The notes: generated from the letters alone by a model not told the origin. A stretch of DNA of 64,000 nt from Chelatococcus sp. (GCA_003248805.1 QFQY01000009.1:36159-100158); one strand, 5' to 3'; shown: positions 42,104-51,518, counted from the first letter of the stretch. A program made the numbers and translations.

Positions 42104-42937
42104 ATGTACGACCGTTTCACCACCATGCGGCTGATCGATCTGTGGCTGACGGAGGACATCGGCTCCTGCGATCTGACCGTGCAGGTCATGATCGAGCCCG
42201 GTGAGACCGGGCGCTTCCGGATGAACGCGCGCCAGCCGATGGTGCTGGCCGGGATCGAGGTCGCCGCCGCCGTGTTCAGCCGCTACGAGCCGGCGCTGAA
42301 GGTCGAGGTCGCGGCGGCCGATGGTGACCGGGTGGAGCCCGGCGCGACGCTGCTCACGGTCTCGGGGCCCGCGCAGGGCGTCCTCACCGCCGAGCGCCCC
42401 GCGCTGAACATCGTCCAGCGGCTTTCCGGCATCGCCACCGAAACCGCCCGCTATGTCGAGATCATCAAGGGCACGAAGGCCCGCCTGATCGACACGCGCA
42501 AGACGACGCCGGGCCTGCGCATGCTGGAGAAGCACGCGGTCACCTGCGGCGGTGGCCTGAACCACCGCCTCGGCCTCGATAACGGCGTCATGATCAAGGA
42601 CAACCACATCGCCGTCTGCGGCGGCATCGCCCAGGCGGTCGAGCGTGCCCGGCGCAAGCTGCCCGTACTGACCAAGATCGAGGTCGAGTGCGACCGGCTG
42701 GAGCAGGTCCGCGAGGCGCTCGCGGCCGGGGCGGACGTCATCATGCTCGACAACATGCCCGTTCCCGAGATGAAGGAAGCGGTGGCGATCGTCGCCGGGC
42801 AGGCCAAGGTCGAGGCCTCGGGCGGCATCCGCTACGAGACGATCCGCGCCGTGGCCGAGACCGGCGTCGACTACATCTCGACCAGCAAGATCACGCAGTC
42901 CGCGCCGGCGGTCGACATCGGGCTGGACGAGGCCTGA
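42104..42937 (+). CDS. nadC: Nicotinate-nucleotide pyrophosphorylase (quinolinate phosphoribosyltransferase)
   Basis: A 277-residue enzyme of the NadC family, which makes nicotinate mononucleotide from quinolinate and PRPP in NAD synthesis. The family residues are present: ALNIVQRLSGIAT, RKTTPGLR (132-139), GGGLNHRLGLDNGVMIKDNH (149-168, with Lys165) and IMLDNM. The usual SERTALN reads AERPALN here, a small departure. The related ModD proteins look similar, but no molybdate genes are nearby. No nadA or nadB is adjacent. ATG 42104 gives the normal N-terminus. The next gene, a PhnN-phosphorylase fusion that could make PRPP, starts 10 bases downstream on the same strand, so the pair is likely co-transcribed. 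Confidence 0.85.
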   Translation: MYDRFTTMRLIDLWLTEDIGSCDLTVQVMIEPGETGRFRMNARQPMVLAGIEVAAAVFSRYEPALKVEVAAADGDRVEPGATLLTVSGPAQGVLTAERPALNIVQRLSGIATETARYVEIIKGTKARLIDTRKTTPGLRMLEKHAVTCGGGLNHRLGLDNGVMIKDNHIAVCGGIAQAVERARRKLPVLTKIEVECDRLEQVREALAAGADVIMLDNMPVPEMKEAVAIVAGQAKVEASGGIRYETIRAVAETGVDYISTSKITQSAPAVDIGLDEA

Positions 42938-42947
42938 GGCGACAGGG

Positions 42948-44990
42948 ATGCGGCCGGGGATTCTGTTCGTCGTCGTCGGTCCGAGCGGTGTCGGCAAGGA
43001 CACGCTGATCGACGGTGCGCGCGCCGCGCTGGAGGGGGATCCCCGCTTCGTCTTCGCTCGCCGGCTCATCACCCGCCCCGCCGATGCCGGTGGCGAGGAG
43101 CATGAGGCGATCTCGCAGGACGAGCTCGCAGCGCTGGAGCGCGAGGGGGCCCTTCTCGCCTCCTGGGGAGCCCACGGCCTGCGCTACGGGCTGCGCGCCA
43201 GCCTGCTCGACGATATCCTGAACGGGCGCCACGTCGTCGCCAACGGTTCGCGCGGCGTGCTGGAGGATCTTTCGGCCGCGGTGCCGCGCATGGTCGTGTT
43301 GTCGATCACCGCCTCGCCGGACGTGGTGGCGAAACGCCTCGCGGGCCGGGGCCGCGAGAGCGCCGACGAGATCGCCATCCGGCTCGCGCGCTCGGTGCCG
43401 GATTTGCCCAGGGCGCTCGAAATCGCGACGATCGTCAACGACGGCGCGCCGGAAGAGGGCATCGAAAGCCTGCTCTCCGCCATCGACGACGCGACGCGCC
43501 GTCTCGTGCTCCGGTCCGTTCCCATCGACGGCTGGCGCGACAGCATCGCCTATCTGCCGGCGGACGGGCTTCTCGGAACCGAGGAGTTCGACGGTCCGGG
43601 CAAGGTCGACCTCGCCGCGCGCGGCCGCAGCATCCGCGCCCGCGTCCACATCGTCGATGCCGGCTGGTTGCTCGCGCCGCACGAGGTCGGCCTGTCGCGG
43701 GAGGCCTTCGCGGCGCTGGGATTGCCCGAGGGCAGCGAGGTCGCGCTGACCCGCACGCCGCCGCAGCGCAGCCGCGACGCGCTGCGCGCCAAGATCCAGG
43801 GCCGCGAGCTCGACGCCTCGGACTACGAGACGGTACTGCGTGACATCGTCGAGGGGCGCTATCCGGAAAGCGAGATCGCGGCCTTTCTCGTCGCGGCCAC
43901 GCGCTCGCTGAGCGACGGCGAGGTCGCAGCTTTGGCCAGCGTGCGCGCCTCCTTCTCGACGCCGTTGTCCTGGGACGAGGCGATCGTCGTCGACAAGCAC
44001 TCGCTCGGCGGCATCCCGGGCAGCCGCATCACCATGATCGTGGCCCCCATCGTCGCAGCCCACGGGCTCGCCATGCCCAAGACCTCCTCGCGCGCCATCA
44101 CCTCCGCCGCAGGAACCGCCGATGCGATGGAGGTGCTCGCCAAGGTCGACCTGACCGTCGACGAGGTGCGCAGGGCGGTGGGCGAGGCGCGGGCCTGCAT
44201 CGCCTGGAACGGCCGGCTCAACCATTCGGCCGTCGACGACGTGATGAACGCGATCACGCGCCCGCTCGGCATCGATTCCAACCGCTGGTCGGTGGCGTCG
44301 ATCCTGTCGAAGAAGCTGACGGCGGGCTCGACCCATGTCGCGGTCGACCTGCCCTACGGCCCGCGCGCCAAGCTGCGCGGCCTTGAGGAGGCGAGCGAGA
44401 TGGCGCGTCTCTTCGAGACGGTCGGGCGCTCCGTCGGCCTGCATGTCGAGGCCTGCCCGACCTGCGGCGCGGGACCCATCGGGCGCGGCATCGGCCCGGC
44501 GCTGGAGGTGCGCGACGTGCTCTGGGTGCTGGAAGGCGACGCGGCGGCTCCCGCCGACCTGCGTGCCAAGGCACTCGATTTCGCCGGCCGCATCCTCTCC
44601 TGGGACCCGGCGATCGGCAGCCCCGAGGCCGGGCGCGAACGCGCGCTCGCGCTGCTGGCCTCCGGCGCCGCGCGCGCCGCGCTCGACCGCATCGTGCAGG
44701 CGCAGGGTCGCCGTGCCGTCCCGGCGCGGCCGGGCCCGCTCACCCATGTCGTCCGAGCCCGCCGGGCCGGGCGGATCGGCGGCGTCGACGGCTGGCGGAT
44801 CGCCGGCATCGCCCGTCGTGCCGGTGCCCCGTTCGACAAGGGCGCGGGCATCGACCTGCTGCGGCGGGCGGGCGACGACGTGACGGCCGGCGAGGCGCTC
44901 TTCGTCATCCACGCGGCTGCCGCGCCCGATCTGCAGGCCGCCGCCGCGATGGCGGAGCAGGATGACGGCTTCCCCTTCGCGGCAGGTTGA
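42948..44990 (+). CDS. Fusion of ribose-1,5-bisphosphokinase (PhnN) and AMP-phosphorylase/thymidine-phosphorylase-2-like enzyme
   Basis: A 680-residue two-domain protein. Residues 1 to about 182 are a PhnN-type kinase with P-loop GPSGVGKDT (11-19), RLITRPADAGGEEHEAIS and YGLRASLLDDILNGRHVVANGS. Residues about 190-680 match the thymidine phosphorylase 2 / archaeal AMP phosphorylase group: an N-terminal barrel, DIVEGRYPESEIAAFLVA, DKHSLGGIPGSRIT (Lys350), MPKTSSRAITSAAGTADAMEVL (Lys378 on) and SILSKKLTAGSTHV. The GGIPGS form sets it apart from DeoA, which has TGGVGD. Known chemistry: AMP phosphorylase turns an NMP plus Pi into base and ribose 1,5-bisphosphate; PhnN turns that into PRPP. One protein could do both. 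It is cytoplasmic and next to nadC. Confidence 0.88.
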   Translation: MRPGILFVVVGPSGVGKDTLIDGARAALEGDPRFVFARRLITRPADAGGEEHEAISQDELAALEREGALLASWGAHGLRYGLRASLLDDILNGRHVVANGSRGVLEDLSAAVPRMVVLSITASPDVVAKRLAGRGRESADEIAIRLARSVPDLPRALEIATIVNDGAPEEGIESLLSAIDDATRRLVLRSVPIDGWRDSIAYLPADGLLGTEEFDGPGKVDLAARGRSIRARVHIVDAGWLLAPHEVGLSREAFAALGLPEGSEVALTRTPPQRSRDALRAKIQGRELDASDYETVLRDIVEGRYPESEIAAFLVAATRSLSDGEVAALASVRASFSTPLSWDEAIVVDKHSLGGIPGSRITMIVAPIVAAHGLAMPKTSSRAITSAAGTADAMEVLAKVDLTVDEVRRAVGEARACIAWNGRLNHSAVDDVMNAITRPLGIDSNRWSVASILSKKLTAGSTHVAVDLPYGPRAKLRGLEEASEMARLFETVGRSVGLHVEACPTCGAGPIGRGIGPALEVRDVLWVLEGDAAAPADLRAKALDFAGRILSWDPAIGSPEAGRERALALLASGAARAALDRIVQAQGRRAVPARPGPLTHVVRARRAGRIGGVDGWRIAGIARRAGAPFDKGAGIDLLRRAGDDVTAGEALFVIHAAAAPDLQAAAAMAEQDDGFPFAAG

Positions 44991-45161
44991 GCGCAGGCGA
45001 CGTCTGTCGCTTCGCCGGGCCGCGAGGGCGTGTTCCCCTGGCAGGAACAGTGTGTTGCGTTGCCTTCAGCTCGGTTGCGCCGCGCCCTCGTGCCTCCTAC
45101 CTGTCCGGCGTCGCCCCCTGTCCATGGCCTGCACGCGACGCGGCGCCGCTCGAGTTGATCC

Positions 45162-46205
45162 ATGTCCCGCGAACCGGTCCAGCCTCTCGAACTCGGTCTC
45201 GACACCTTCGGCGATGTCACGCGCGCGGAGGATGGCGCGCCGCTCGCGCATGCGCAGGTCATCCGCGATCTGGTCGAGCAGGCGGTGCTGGCGGACGAAC
45301 TCGGCGTCGACGCCATCGGCGTGGGCGAGCATCACCGCGACGATTTCGCCGTGTCGTCTCCGGAGACGGTGCTGGCGGTGATCGCGGGGCGCACGAAGCG
45401 CATCCGGCTGGCCTCGGCGGTGACGGTGCTGAGTTCCGACGATCCGATCCGCGTCTTCCAGCGTTTCGCCACCGTCGACGCGGCCTCCTCCGGCCGGGCC
45501 GAGGCCATTCTCGGCCGGGGCTCCTTCACCGAATCCTTCCCGCTCTTCGGCTACGATCTCAGCCAGTACGAGACGCTGTTCGAGGAGAAGCTCGAGCTCT
45601 TCGCCGCGCTGCTCAAGGGCGGGCCAGTGAGCTGGACTGGCAGCTACCGCCCGCCGCTCAAGAACCAGAGCGTCTTCCCGCCGATCGAGAACGGAACGCT
45701 CAAGACCTGGATCGGCGTCGGCGGCAGCCCGGAATCCGTGGTCCGCGCCGCGCGCTACGACCTGCCGATGATGCTGGCGATCATCGGCGGCGATCCCCAG
45801 CGCTTCCGGCCCTATGTCGATCTCTATCACCGCGCCTTCGCTCAGCTCGGCAAGCCGGTCCAGCCCATCGGCGTGCATTCGCCGGGCTATGTCGCCGCCA
45901 CCGACGAGCAGGCGCGCGAGGAGCTGTTCCCCGACTACAAGCGCATGCGCGACCGTATCGGCGCCGAGCGCGGCTGGCCGCCCATGGGCCGCGACGAGTT
46001 CGAGCAGGAGGTGGAGCGCGGCTCGCTCTATGTCGGCTCGCCGGATACGGTCGCGCGCAAGATCGCGGCGACGGCGAAAGGGCTGGGCCTCGCCCGCTTC
46101 CACCTCAAATACAGCTCCGGCCCGGTGCCGCATCGGCGGCTGATGACCTGCATCGAGCTGTATGGGCGGCAGGTGATCCCGCTGGTGCGCGAACTGCTCG
46201 CCTGA
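45162..46205 (+). CDS. Luciferase-like (LLM) flavin-dependent oxidoreductase
   Basis: A 347-residue LLM-class oxidoreductase with the TIM-barrel pattern of bacterial luciferase relatives: ELGVDAIGVGEHHRDDFAVSSPETVLAVIAGRTKRIRLASAVTVLSS is the family's typical N-terminal block, and GRAEAILGRGSFTESFPLFGYDLSQYE is the flavin-phosphate region. The C-terminal GSPDTVARKIAATAKGLGLARF is also typical. It would use reduced FMN or F420 on an unknown substrate. It starts 171 bases after the fusion gene; that gap holds no gene. Confidence 0.92.
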   Translation: MSREPVQPLELGLDTFGDVTRAEDGAPLAHAQVIRDLVEQAVLADELGVDAIGVGEHHRDDFAVSSPETVLAVIAGRTKRIRLASAVTVLSSDDPIRVFQRFATVDAASSGRAEAILGRGSFTESFPLFGYDLSQYETLFEEKLELFAALLKGGPVSWTGSYRPPLKNQSVFPPIENGTLKTWIGVGGSPESVVRAARYDLPMMLAIIGGDPQRFRPYVDLYHRAFAQLGKPVQPIGVHSPGYVAATDEQAREELFPDYKRMRDRIGAERGWPPMGRDEFEQEVERGSLYVGSPDTVARKIAATAKGLGLARFHLKYSSGPVPHRRLMTCIELYGRQVIPLVRELLA

Positions 46206-46305
46206 GCCGCGAGGTCCGGGGCGGGGGCCGGAGGTGCCGGGGTACCTGCATTGCCTCCCGCCCTCGGTTTGTGCTGGTTTCGTTCATATCCGGCGAATCG
46301 GTCGA

Positions 46306-48366
46306 ATGAACGCGCACGCATATCTCGACACCCTGAATCCGGCGCAGCGCCGGGCCGTCGTGCACGGGGGCGGGGCGCTGCCTGCTCCGCCGCTGCTGAT
46401 CATCGCGGGGGCGGGGTCCGGCAAGACGAACACGCTCGCCCATCGCGTCGCGCATCTCCTGCTCGGCGGCGCCGACCCGCGCCGCATCCTGCTGATGACC
46501 TTTTCGCGCCGTGCTGCCGCCGAGATGACGCGCCGCGTCGAGCGCATCGCCCGCCGGATCATGGGCGAGGGCGCCGGCGTGCTGGTCGACGCGCTGAGCT
46601 GGGCCGGCACCTTCCACGGCATCGGCGCGCGGCTGCTGCGCGACTGCGCCGAGCAGATCGGCCTCGATCCCGCCTTCACCATCCACGACCGCGAGGACGC
46701 GGCCGATCTGATGAACCTCGTGCGTCACGAGCTCGGCTTCTCGAAGACCGAGGCGCGCTTTCCGACCAAGGGCACCTGCCTCTCGATCTATTCGCGCTGC
46801 GTCAACGCCGAGCAGGTGATAGAGGAGGTGCTGAAGCTGTCCTATCCCTGGTGCGCGGGCTGGGCGGCGGAGCTGAAGGCGCTCTTCGCCGCCTATGTCG
46901 ACGCCAAGCAGCAGCAGAACGTGCTCGATTACGACGATCTGCTGCTCTATTGGGCGCAGGCCGTGACCGATCCCGAGCTCGCCGCCGATCTCGGCGGGCG
47001 CTTCGACCATGTCATGGTCGACGAGTATCAGGACACCAACCGCCTGCAATCCTCGATCCTGCTCGCGCTGAAGCCGGACGGGCGGGGGCTGACCGTGGTG
47101 GGCGACGATGCCCAGTCGATCTATTCCTTCCGTGCCGCGACGATCCGCAACATCCTCGATTTCCCCAAGGCGTTCTCGCCGCCGGCCGAGATCGTCACGC
47201 TCGACCGCAACTATCGCTCGACGCAGGCCATCCTCTCGGCCGCCAATTCCGTGATCGGCCTCGCCGCAGAGCGCTTCACCAAGGATCTCTGGACCGAGCG
47301 GGCGAACGGCGCGCCGCCGCAGCTCGTCAATGTCCGCGACGAGGCCGACCAGGCCCGCTCCATCGCCCAGACGGTGCTGGCGAACCGGGAGGCGGGCGCG
47401 AGCCTGAAGCAGCAGGCGGTGCTGTTCCGAGCCTCGCACCATAGCGGGCCGCTGGAGATCGAGCTGACCCGGCGCAACATCCCCTTCGTCAAGTTCGGCG
47501 GGCTGAAGTTCCTCGATGCCGCGCATGTGAAGGACCTGCTCGCGCTGCTGCGCTTCGTCGAGAATCCGCGCGACCGGGTCTCGGGCTTTCGCGTGATGCA
47601 GCTTCTGCCCGGTGTCGGGCCGACTTCGGCACAGCGCGTCCTCGATCATGTGGCGCAGGCCGCCGATCCGGCGGGGTCTCTGCGGGATGCGCCGGCGCCG
47701 CCGCGCGCCGATGGCGACTGGGCTGGCTTCCTCGCCACGGTCGAGGAGCTGCGCTCCGGCCGCTCCGGCTGGCCGGCGGAGATCGAGCGGGCGCGGCTCT
47801 GGTACCAGCCGCATCTCGACCGCATCCACGAGGACGCCTCGACCCGCCAGGCCGATCTCGTCCAGCTCGAGCAGATCGCCGCGGGGTACCCGTCCCGGGA
47901 GCGCTTCCTGACCGAGCTGACCCTCGATCCGCCGGACGCCACGAGCGATCAGGCCGGCGTGCCGCATCTCGACGAGGACTATCTCATCCTCTCCACCATT
48001 CACTCCGCCAAGGGGCAGGAGTGGAAGTCGGTCTTCGTGATGAACGTGGTCGACGGCTGCATCCCGATCGACCTCGGCACCGGCCAGCAGGAGGAGATCG
48101 AGGAGGAGCGGCGGCTGCTCTATGTCGCGATGACGCGCGCCAGGGACGATCTGCATCTCGTCGTGCCGCAGCGCTTCTTCACCTACGGCCAGTCCAGCAC
48201 CGGCGACCGGCATGTCTATGCCGCGCGCACGCGCTTCATCCCTTCGGCGCTGCTGGGCGGTTTCGAGAGCTGTTCCTGGCCGGTCGCGGAGATGGCTCCG
48301 GCACGCGCGCCTTCGGCGGGGCCGCGCCTGGACGTGCGCGCCAGGATGCGCGGCATGTGGCGGTGA
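46306..48366 (+). CDS. UvrD/Rep-family ATP-dependent DNA helicase
   Basis: A 686-residue superfamily 1 helicase. Motif I is GAGSGKTNTL (35-44), motif Ia MTFSRRAAAEM, motif II VDEYQDTN (about 238-245), motif III VVGDDAQSIYSFR, motif IV LDRNYRSTQAIL, motif V TIHSAKGQEWKSVFV and motif VI RRLLYVAMTRARDDL. All are intact, so it should unwind DNA 3' to 5'. It is shorter at the C-terminus than UvrD/PcrA and is probably a second UvrD-like helicase of the genome. ATG 46306 gives the normal N-terminus. It lies 100 bases after the LLM gene, and its end faces the Na/Pi transporter gene across a palindrome. Confidence 0.92.
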   Translation: MNAHAYLDTLNPAQRRAVVHGGGALPAPPLLIIAGAGSGKTNTLAHRVAHLLLGGADPRRILLMTFSRRAAAEMTRRVERIARRIMGEGAGVLVDALSWAGTFHGIGARLLRDCAEQIGLDPAFTIHDREDAADLMNLVRHELGFSKTEARFPTKGTCLSIYSRCVNAEQVIEEVLKLSYPWCAGWAAELKALFAAYVDAKQQQNVLDYDDLLLYWAQAVTDPELAADLGGRFDHVMVDEYQDTNRLQSSILLALKPDGRGLTVVGDDAQSIYSFRAATIRNILDFPKAFSPPAEIVTLDRNYRSTQAILSAANSVIGLAAERFTKDLWTERANGAPPQLVNVRDEADQARSIAQTVLANREAGASLKQQAVLFRASHHSGPLEIELTRRNIPFVKFGGLKFLDAAHVKDLLALLRFVENPRDRVSGFRVMQLLPGVGPTSAQRVLDHVAQAADPAGSLRDAPAPPRADGDWAGFLATVEELRSGRSGWPAEIERARLWYQPHLDRIHEDASTRQADLVQLEQIAAGYPSRERFLTELTLDPPDATSDQAGVPHLDEDYLILSTIHSAKGQEWKSVFVMNVVDGCIPIDLGTGQQEEIEEERRLLYVAMTRARDDLHLVVPQRFFTYGQSSTGDRHVYAARTRFIPSALLGGFESCSWPVAEMAPARAPSAGPRLDVRARMRGMWR

Positions 48367-48377
48367 TCGGCCACACC

Positions 48378-48458
48378 CGTCATTGCGAGCGCAGCGAAGC
48401 AATCCAGGGTCGTAGAGCGCGCGGGCCGCTGGATTGCTTCGCTGCGCTCGCAATGACG
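48378..48458. repeat. Palindromic dispersed repeat, family A, copy 3
   Basis: Two 30-base perfect arms (48378-48407 and 48429-48458) pair around a 21-base loop; the sequence is CGTCATTGCGAGCGCAGCG onward, close to the copy at 3421-3503. It lies between two convergent genes and could act as a two-way terminator. Confidence 0.9.
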
Positions 48459-48475
48459 GCGGATATCGCGCGCGC

Positions 48476-50203
48476 TTACGCGCCCGGCTGGCGCGCCGGC
48501 ACGAGCCGGTTCTGCTGCTGTTCGCGGGCGCGGGCTTCCTTGGTCTCGACGAGACGGCTCTCGCGCAGGACGTTGGCGCCCTCCAGGATCGGATAGCCGA
48601 TCGAGGCGATGTGGCCGTGGATGCGCTTCAGGTCCCGGATGATGTCGAGATGGATGGCGCTGGTCTCGATCGACTCCGGCCGCCCGCTGCGCAGGCGCTG
48701 GAAATGGCTCTCGGCCGCGCGCCTCTCGGCCTCGCGGATCTCGGATTTCTCGGCGAAGAGCTGGCGCGCCAGCGTGAGGTCGCGCGTCGCGAAGACGTTC
48801 AGCGCGAGCGAGAGCGACGCGGCGACGCGCTGGTGGAAGTCTCGGATCTCGGCCAGCCCCTCCGGCGAGAAGCTGTAGCGCTTGCGGATCTTCTTCTCGG
48901 CGAGTTCGCGCAGATTCTTGTCGATGATGTCGCCGATATGCTCGAGATTCGTGATCAGCGTGATGATCTCGAACAGCCGGCGGCTTTCCTCGTCCGTCAG
49001 CTCGTTGCGCGAGACCTTGACCAGATAGAGCTTGATCGACTCGTGGATGGTGTCGACGCCGTCATCGGCCTGCGCGATGCTGCGCGACAGCTTGAGCTCG
49101 TCCTTCTCCAGCAGGGTCATGGTGTCGCGCAGCATGCCGTCGACCCGGTCGCCGAGCCGCAGCGCCTCGCGCATCGCGCCGGCCAGCGCCTCGGTCGGGC
49201 TGTCGAGCGCGTTGGGGTCGAGATAGCGCGGCGCCACCGCATCAGCGGTCGCGTCCTTGCCGGGCATGAAGCGCTCGACGAGCCTCGCGACCGGGTCGAC
49301 GAAAGGCAGGAAGACCAGCGCGCCGACGAGGTTCAGCGCGACGTGGAACTCGATGGCGAGGCGCGTATCCGGCGAGGGCAGGGCCTGCAGGAGCTGCGCC
49401 AGCGGCCCGACGAACGGAACGACGAGGATGGCCAGCAGCAGCCGCGTCAGCAGGTTGCCGACGGCGGCGCGGCGCTGGCCGGCGGGCGCGCCGAGCTGGT
49501 CCAGCACCGGGATCAGCGCATTGCCGAGATTGGCGCCGATGACGAGCGTCAGCGCGGTCGCGGGCGGGAACAGGCCGGAGGAGGCGAAGGTCGCGATCAG
49601 CAGGATGACCGCGATGCTGGAATGGGTCAGCCAGGTTGCGGCGATGGCGACCAGCACCGCGAGCAGCGGCTCGCTGCCGATCGCGCCGAGCAGCATGCGG
49701 AAGGTCTCGGACTTCGCCAGCGGGGCGGCGGCGGCGTTGAGCTCGATCAGCGAGAGCAGGATGAGGCCGATGCCGACCATGATGCGCCCGACATTGCGGG
49801 CACGGTCCATGGCTTCGTTCGAGAGGTAGAGCCCGACGCCGATGGCGAGGCACAGGCCCCAGAGCCAGCCGAGATCGAGCGAGATGACGAAGGCCGCGAG
49901 CGACGTGCCGAGATTGGCGCCGAGCAGCACGGCCAGCGCCATGGCCGGCGCGATCAGGCTCTGGCCCGCGAAGGAGGAGACGAGCAGGGTCGTCGCCGTC
50001 GAACTCTGCAGCACCATCGTGACGCCGACGCCGCTGCCGAAGGCGGCGAAGCGGTTCTTGGTGAAGCTCTGGAGGGCCTGCCGCAGCGAGGTGCCGAAGG
50101 CGCGCAAGGCGCCCGTGCGAACGAGCCGGACGGCCCAGATCAGGAGCGCGACCCCGCCGGCGAGGTGGATCAGGATGGTTGTCGCGCTCTCGTTCGCGGT
50201 CAT
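48476..50203 (-). CDS. Na/Pi-cotransporter II family protein with PhoU-like C-terminus
   Basis: A 575-residue membrane protein of the NptA/YjbB family. Two repeated Na/Pi-cotransport halves are seen (GSGVGVTMVLQSSTATTLLVSSF and ATWLTHSSIAVILLIATFAS; the QSST and HSS motifs are typical). After about residue 330 comes a PhoU-like helical domain (VEFHVALNLVGALV, then long helices to the end). Family members move phosphate; YjbB of E. coli exports it. It lies 236 bases downstream of the Afu-like ABC operon on the same strand, which may matter if that operon releases phosphate. Confidence 0.92.
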   Translation of the reverse strand: MTANESATTILIHLAGGVALLIWAVRLVRTGALRAFGTSLRQALQSFTKNRFAAFGSGVGVTMVLQSSTATTLLVSSFAGQSLIAPAMALAVLLGANLGTSLAAFVISLDLGWLWGLCLAIGVGLYLSNEAMDRARNVGRIMVGIGLILLSLIELNAAAAPLAKSETFRMLLGAIGSEPLLAVLVAIAATWLTHSSIAVILLIATFASSGLFPPATALTLVIGANLGNALIPVLDQLGAPAGQRRAAVGNLLTRLLLAILVVPFVGPLAQLLQALPSPDTRLAIEFHVALNLVGALVFLPFVDPVARLVERFMPGKDATADAVAPRYLDPNALDSPTEALAGAMREALRLGDRVDGMLRDTMTLLEKDELKLSRSIAQADDGVDTIHESIKLYLVKVSRNELTDEESRRLFEIITLITNLEHIGDIIDKNLRELAEKKIRKRYSFSPEGLAEIRDFHQRVAASLSLALNVFATRDLTLARQLFAEKSEIREAERRAAESHFQRLRSGRPESIETSAIHLDIIRDLKRIHGHIASIGYPILEGANVLRESRLVETKEARAREQQQNRLVPARQPGA

Positions 50204-50439
50204 GTCGTTCGGATTGTCCTCGAGTCAGGTGGCCAGGATAGCCCGCAATCCTCGCCTTTTCATTAGCCAACTCATGAGCGATGCCGGAAAAACATGCTGA
50301 CAATGCGGCAAAGGCCGGCAGGCGGCGTGAAAATGCATGTTCGATACGCGGCCGGCGGCGGTCGGCACCGAACGGTCATCCCTCTGATTTCGCGCGCGTT
50401 TCCGCCGCGTGGCGGCGCCGGCCGCCCGGCCGGCGGAGC

Positions 50440-51507
50440 TCACGCCGCCGGGAGCAGGGTCACGCCGCTTCCGGCAAAGGAAAGCCGGACGTCCTCGCCG
50501 GGCTTCAGCATGGCGCCGCTGCCGTGGCGGACCACGAACAGCTCCCCGACCGGCGTCTCCACCATGATGTCGAGATGGTTGCCGAGATAGGCGCATTTGC
50601 GCACCCTGCCCGGCAGGGAGGCGCCGCCGTCGGGGCCCGACAGCAGCAGGCTTTCGGGCCTGATCGCGAGGCGCGCCGGACCGGGACCGAGACCACGTGC
50701 CGGCAGCGACAGGCTGGCCGGTCCGAGCTCGACCTGGGCCCGGTCGCCGCCGACGGAGGTGACACGCGCCTCGACGAGGTTGGCGTCGCCGATGAAGTCG
50801 GCCACGAAGGCGTTGGCCGGCTCCTCGTAGAGCTCGCGCGGCGTGCCCTGCTGCGCGATCCGGGCGTTGGACATCACGATGATCCGGTCGGAGACGGCCA
50901 GCGCCTCCTCCTGGTCGTGGGTGACATAGGCGACGGTCAGGTTGAGGTTCTGCTGCAGTTCGCGGATATCCTCGCGCACGCGCCGGCGGAGCTTGGCGTC
51001 GAGGTTCGACAGCGGCTCGTCGAAGAGCAGCACCTGCGGCTCCAGCACCAGCGCGCGCGCCACCGCGACGCGCTGCTGCTGCCCGCCTGAAAGCTCCGAC
51101 GGAAAGCGGTGCTCGAAGCCCTTCAGGCCGACCAGCGCGAGCTTTTCCAGCGCCATGGCGCGCGCCCTGTCCTTGCCCAGCCCCTTCACGGTCGGCCCGT
51201 AGGCGGCGTTGTCGAGCACGCTCATATGGGGAAACAGCGCATAGGACTGGAAGACCATGGAGACGTCGCGGTCGGCGGCCGAGAGCCGCGTCACGTCCTC
51301 TCCGCCGATCAGGATCTGCCCTTCGCTGGCGATCTCGAGCCCGGCGATCATCCGCAGCGTCGTCGTCTTGCCGCAGCCGGAAGGCCCGAGCAGCGTGACG
51401 AGTTCGCCGGCCCGGATGGTGAAGCTGACATCGTCCACCGCCGTCACGGCGCCGTAGCGCATCGAGACGTTGCGGAATTCGACCGAGGCCGGGCCGCCAT
51501 TCGCCAT
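50440..51507 (-). CDS. Fbp/Afu-type ABC transporter ATP-binding protein
   Basis: A 355-residue ATPase of the FbpC/PotA/AfuC group. Walker A GPSGCGKTT is at 41-49, the Q-loop is MVFQSYALFPHMSVLDNAAYG, the signature is LSGGQQQRVAVARAL, Walker B is LLFDEPLSNLDAKLR and the switch His is VTHDQEEALA. A C-terminal TOBE domain follows (about 240-350). It powers the large permease whose gene ends 11 bases upstream. Sequence alone does not separate iron, phosphonate and sugar-phosphate members; the neighbourhood favours a phosphorylated sugar or polyol. Confidence 0.93.
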   Translation of the reverse strand: MANGGPASVEFRNVSMRYGAVTAVDDVSFTIRAGELVTLLGPSGCGKTTTLRMIAGLEIASEGQILIGGEDVTRLSAADRDVSMVFQSYALFPHMSVLDNAAYGPTVKGLGKDRARAMALEKLALVGLKGFEHRFPSELSGGQQQRVAVARALVLEPQVLLFDEPLSNLDAKLRRRVREDIRELQQNLNLTVAYVTHDQEEALAVSDRIIVMSNARIAQQGTPRELYEEPANAFVADFIGDANLVEARVTSVGGDRAQVELGPASLSLPARGLGPGPARLAIRPESLLLSGPDGGASLPGRVRKCAYLGNHLDIMVETPVGELFVVRHGSGAMLKPGEDVRLSFAGSGVTLLPAA

Positions 51508-51518
51508 GCTTGCGTCTC

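Noticed and set aside
42948..44990. Ordinary thymidine phosphorylase (DeoA)
   Set aside because: The phosphate-binding motif is HSLGGIPGS rather than HSTGGVGD, an N-terminal barrel typical of AMP phosphorylase is present, and a kinase domain is fused in front.
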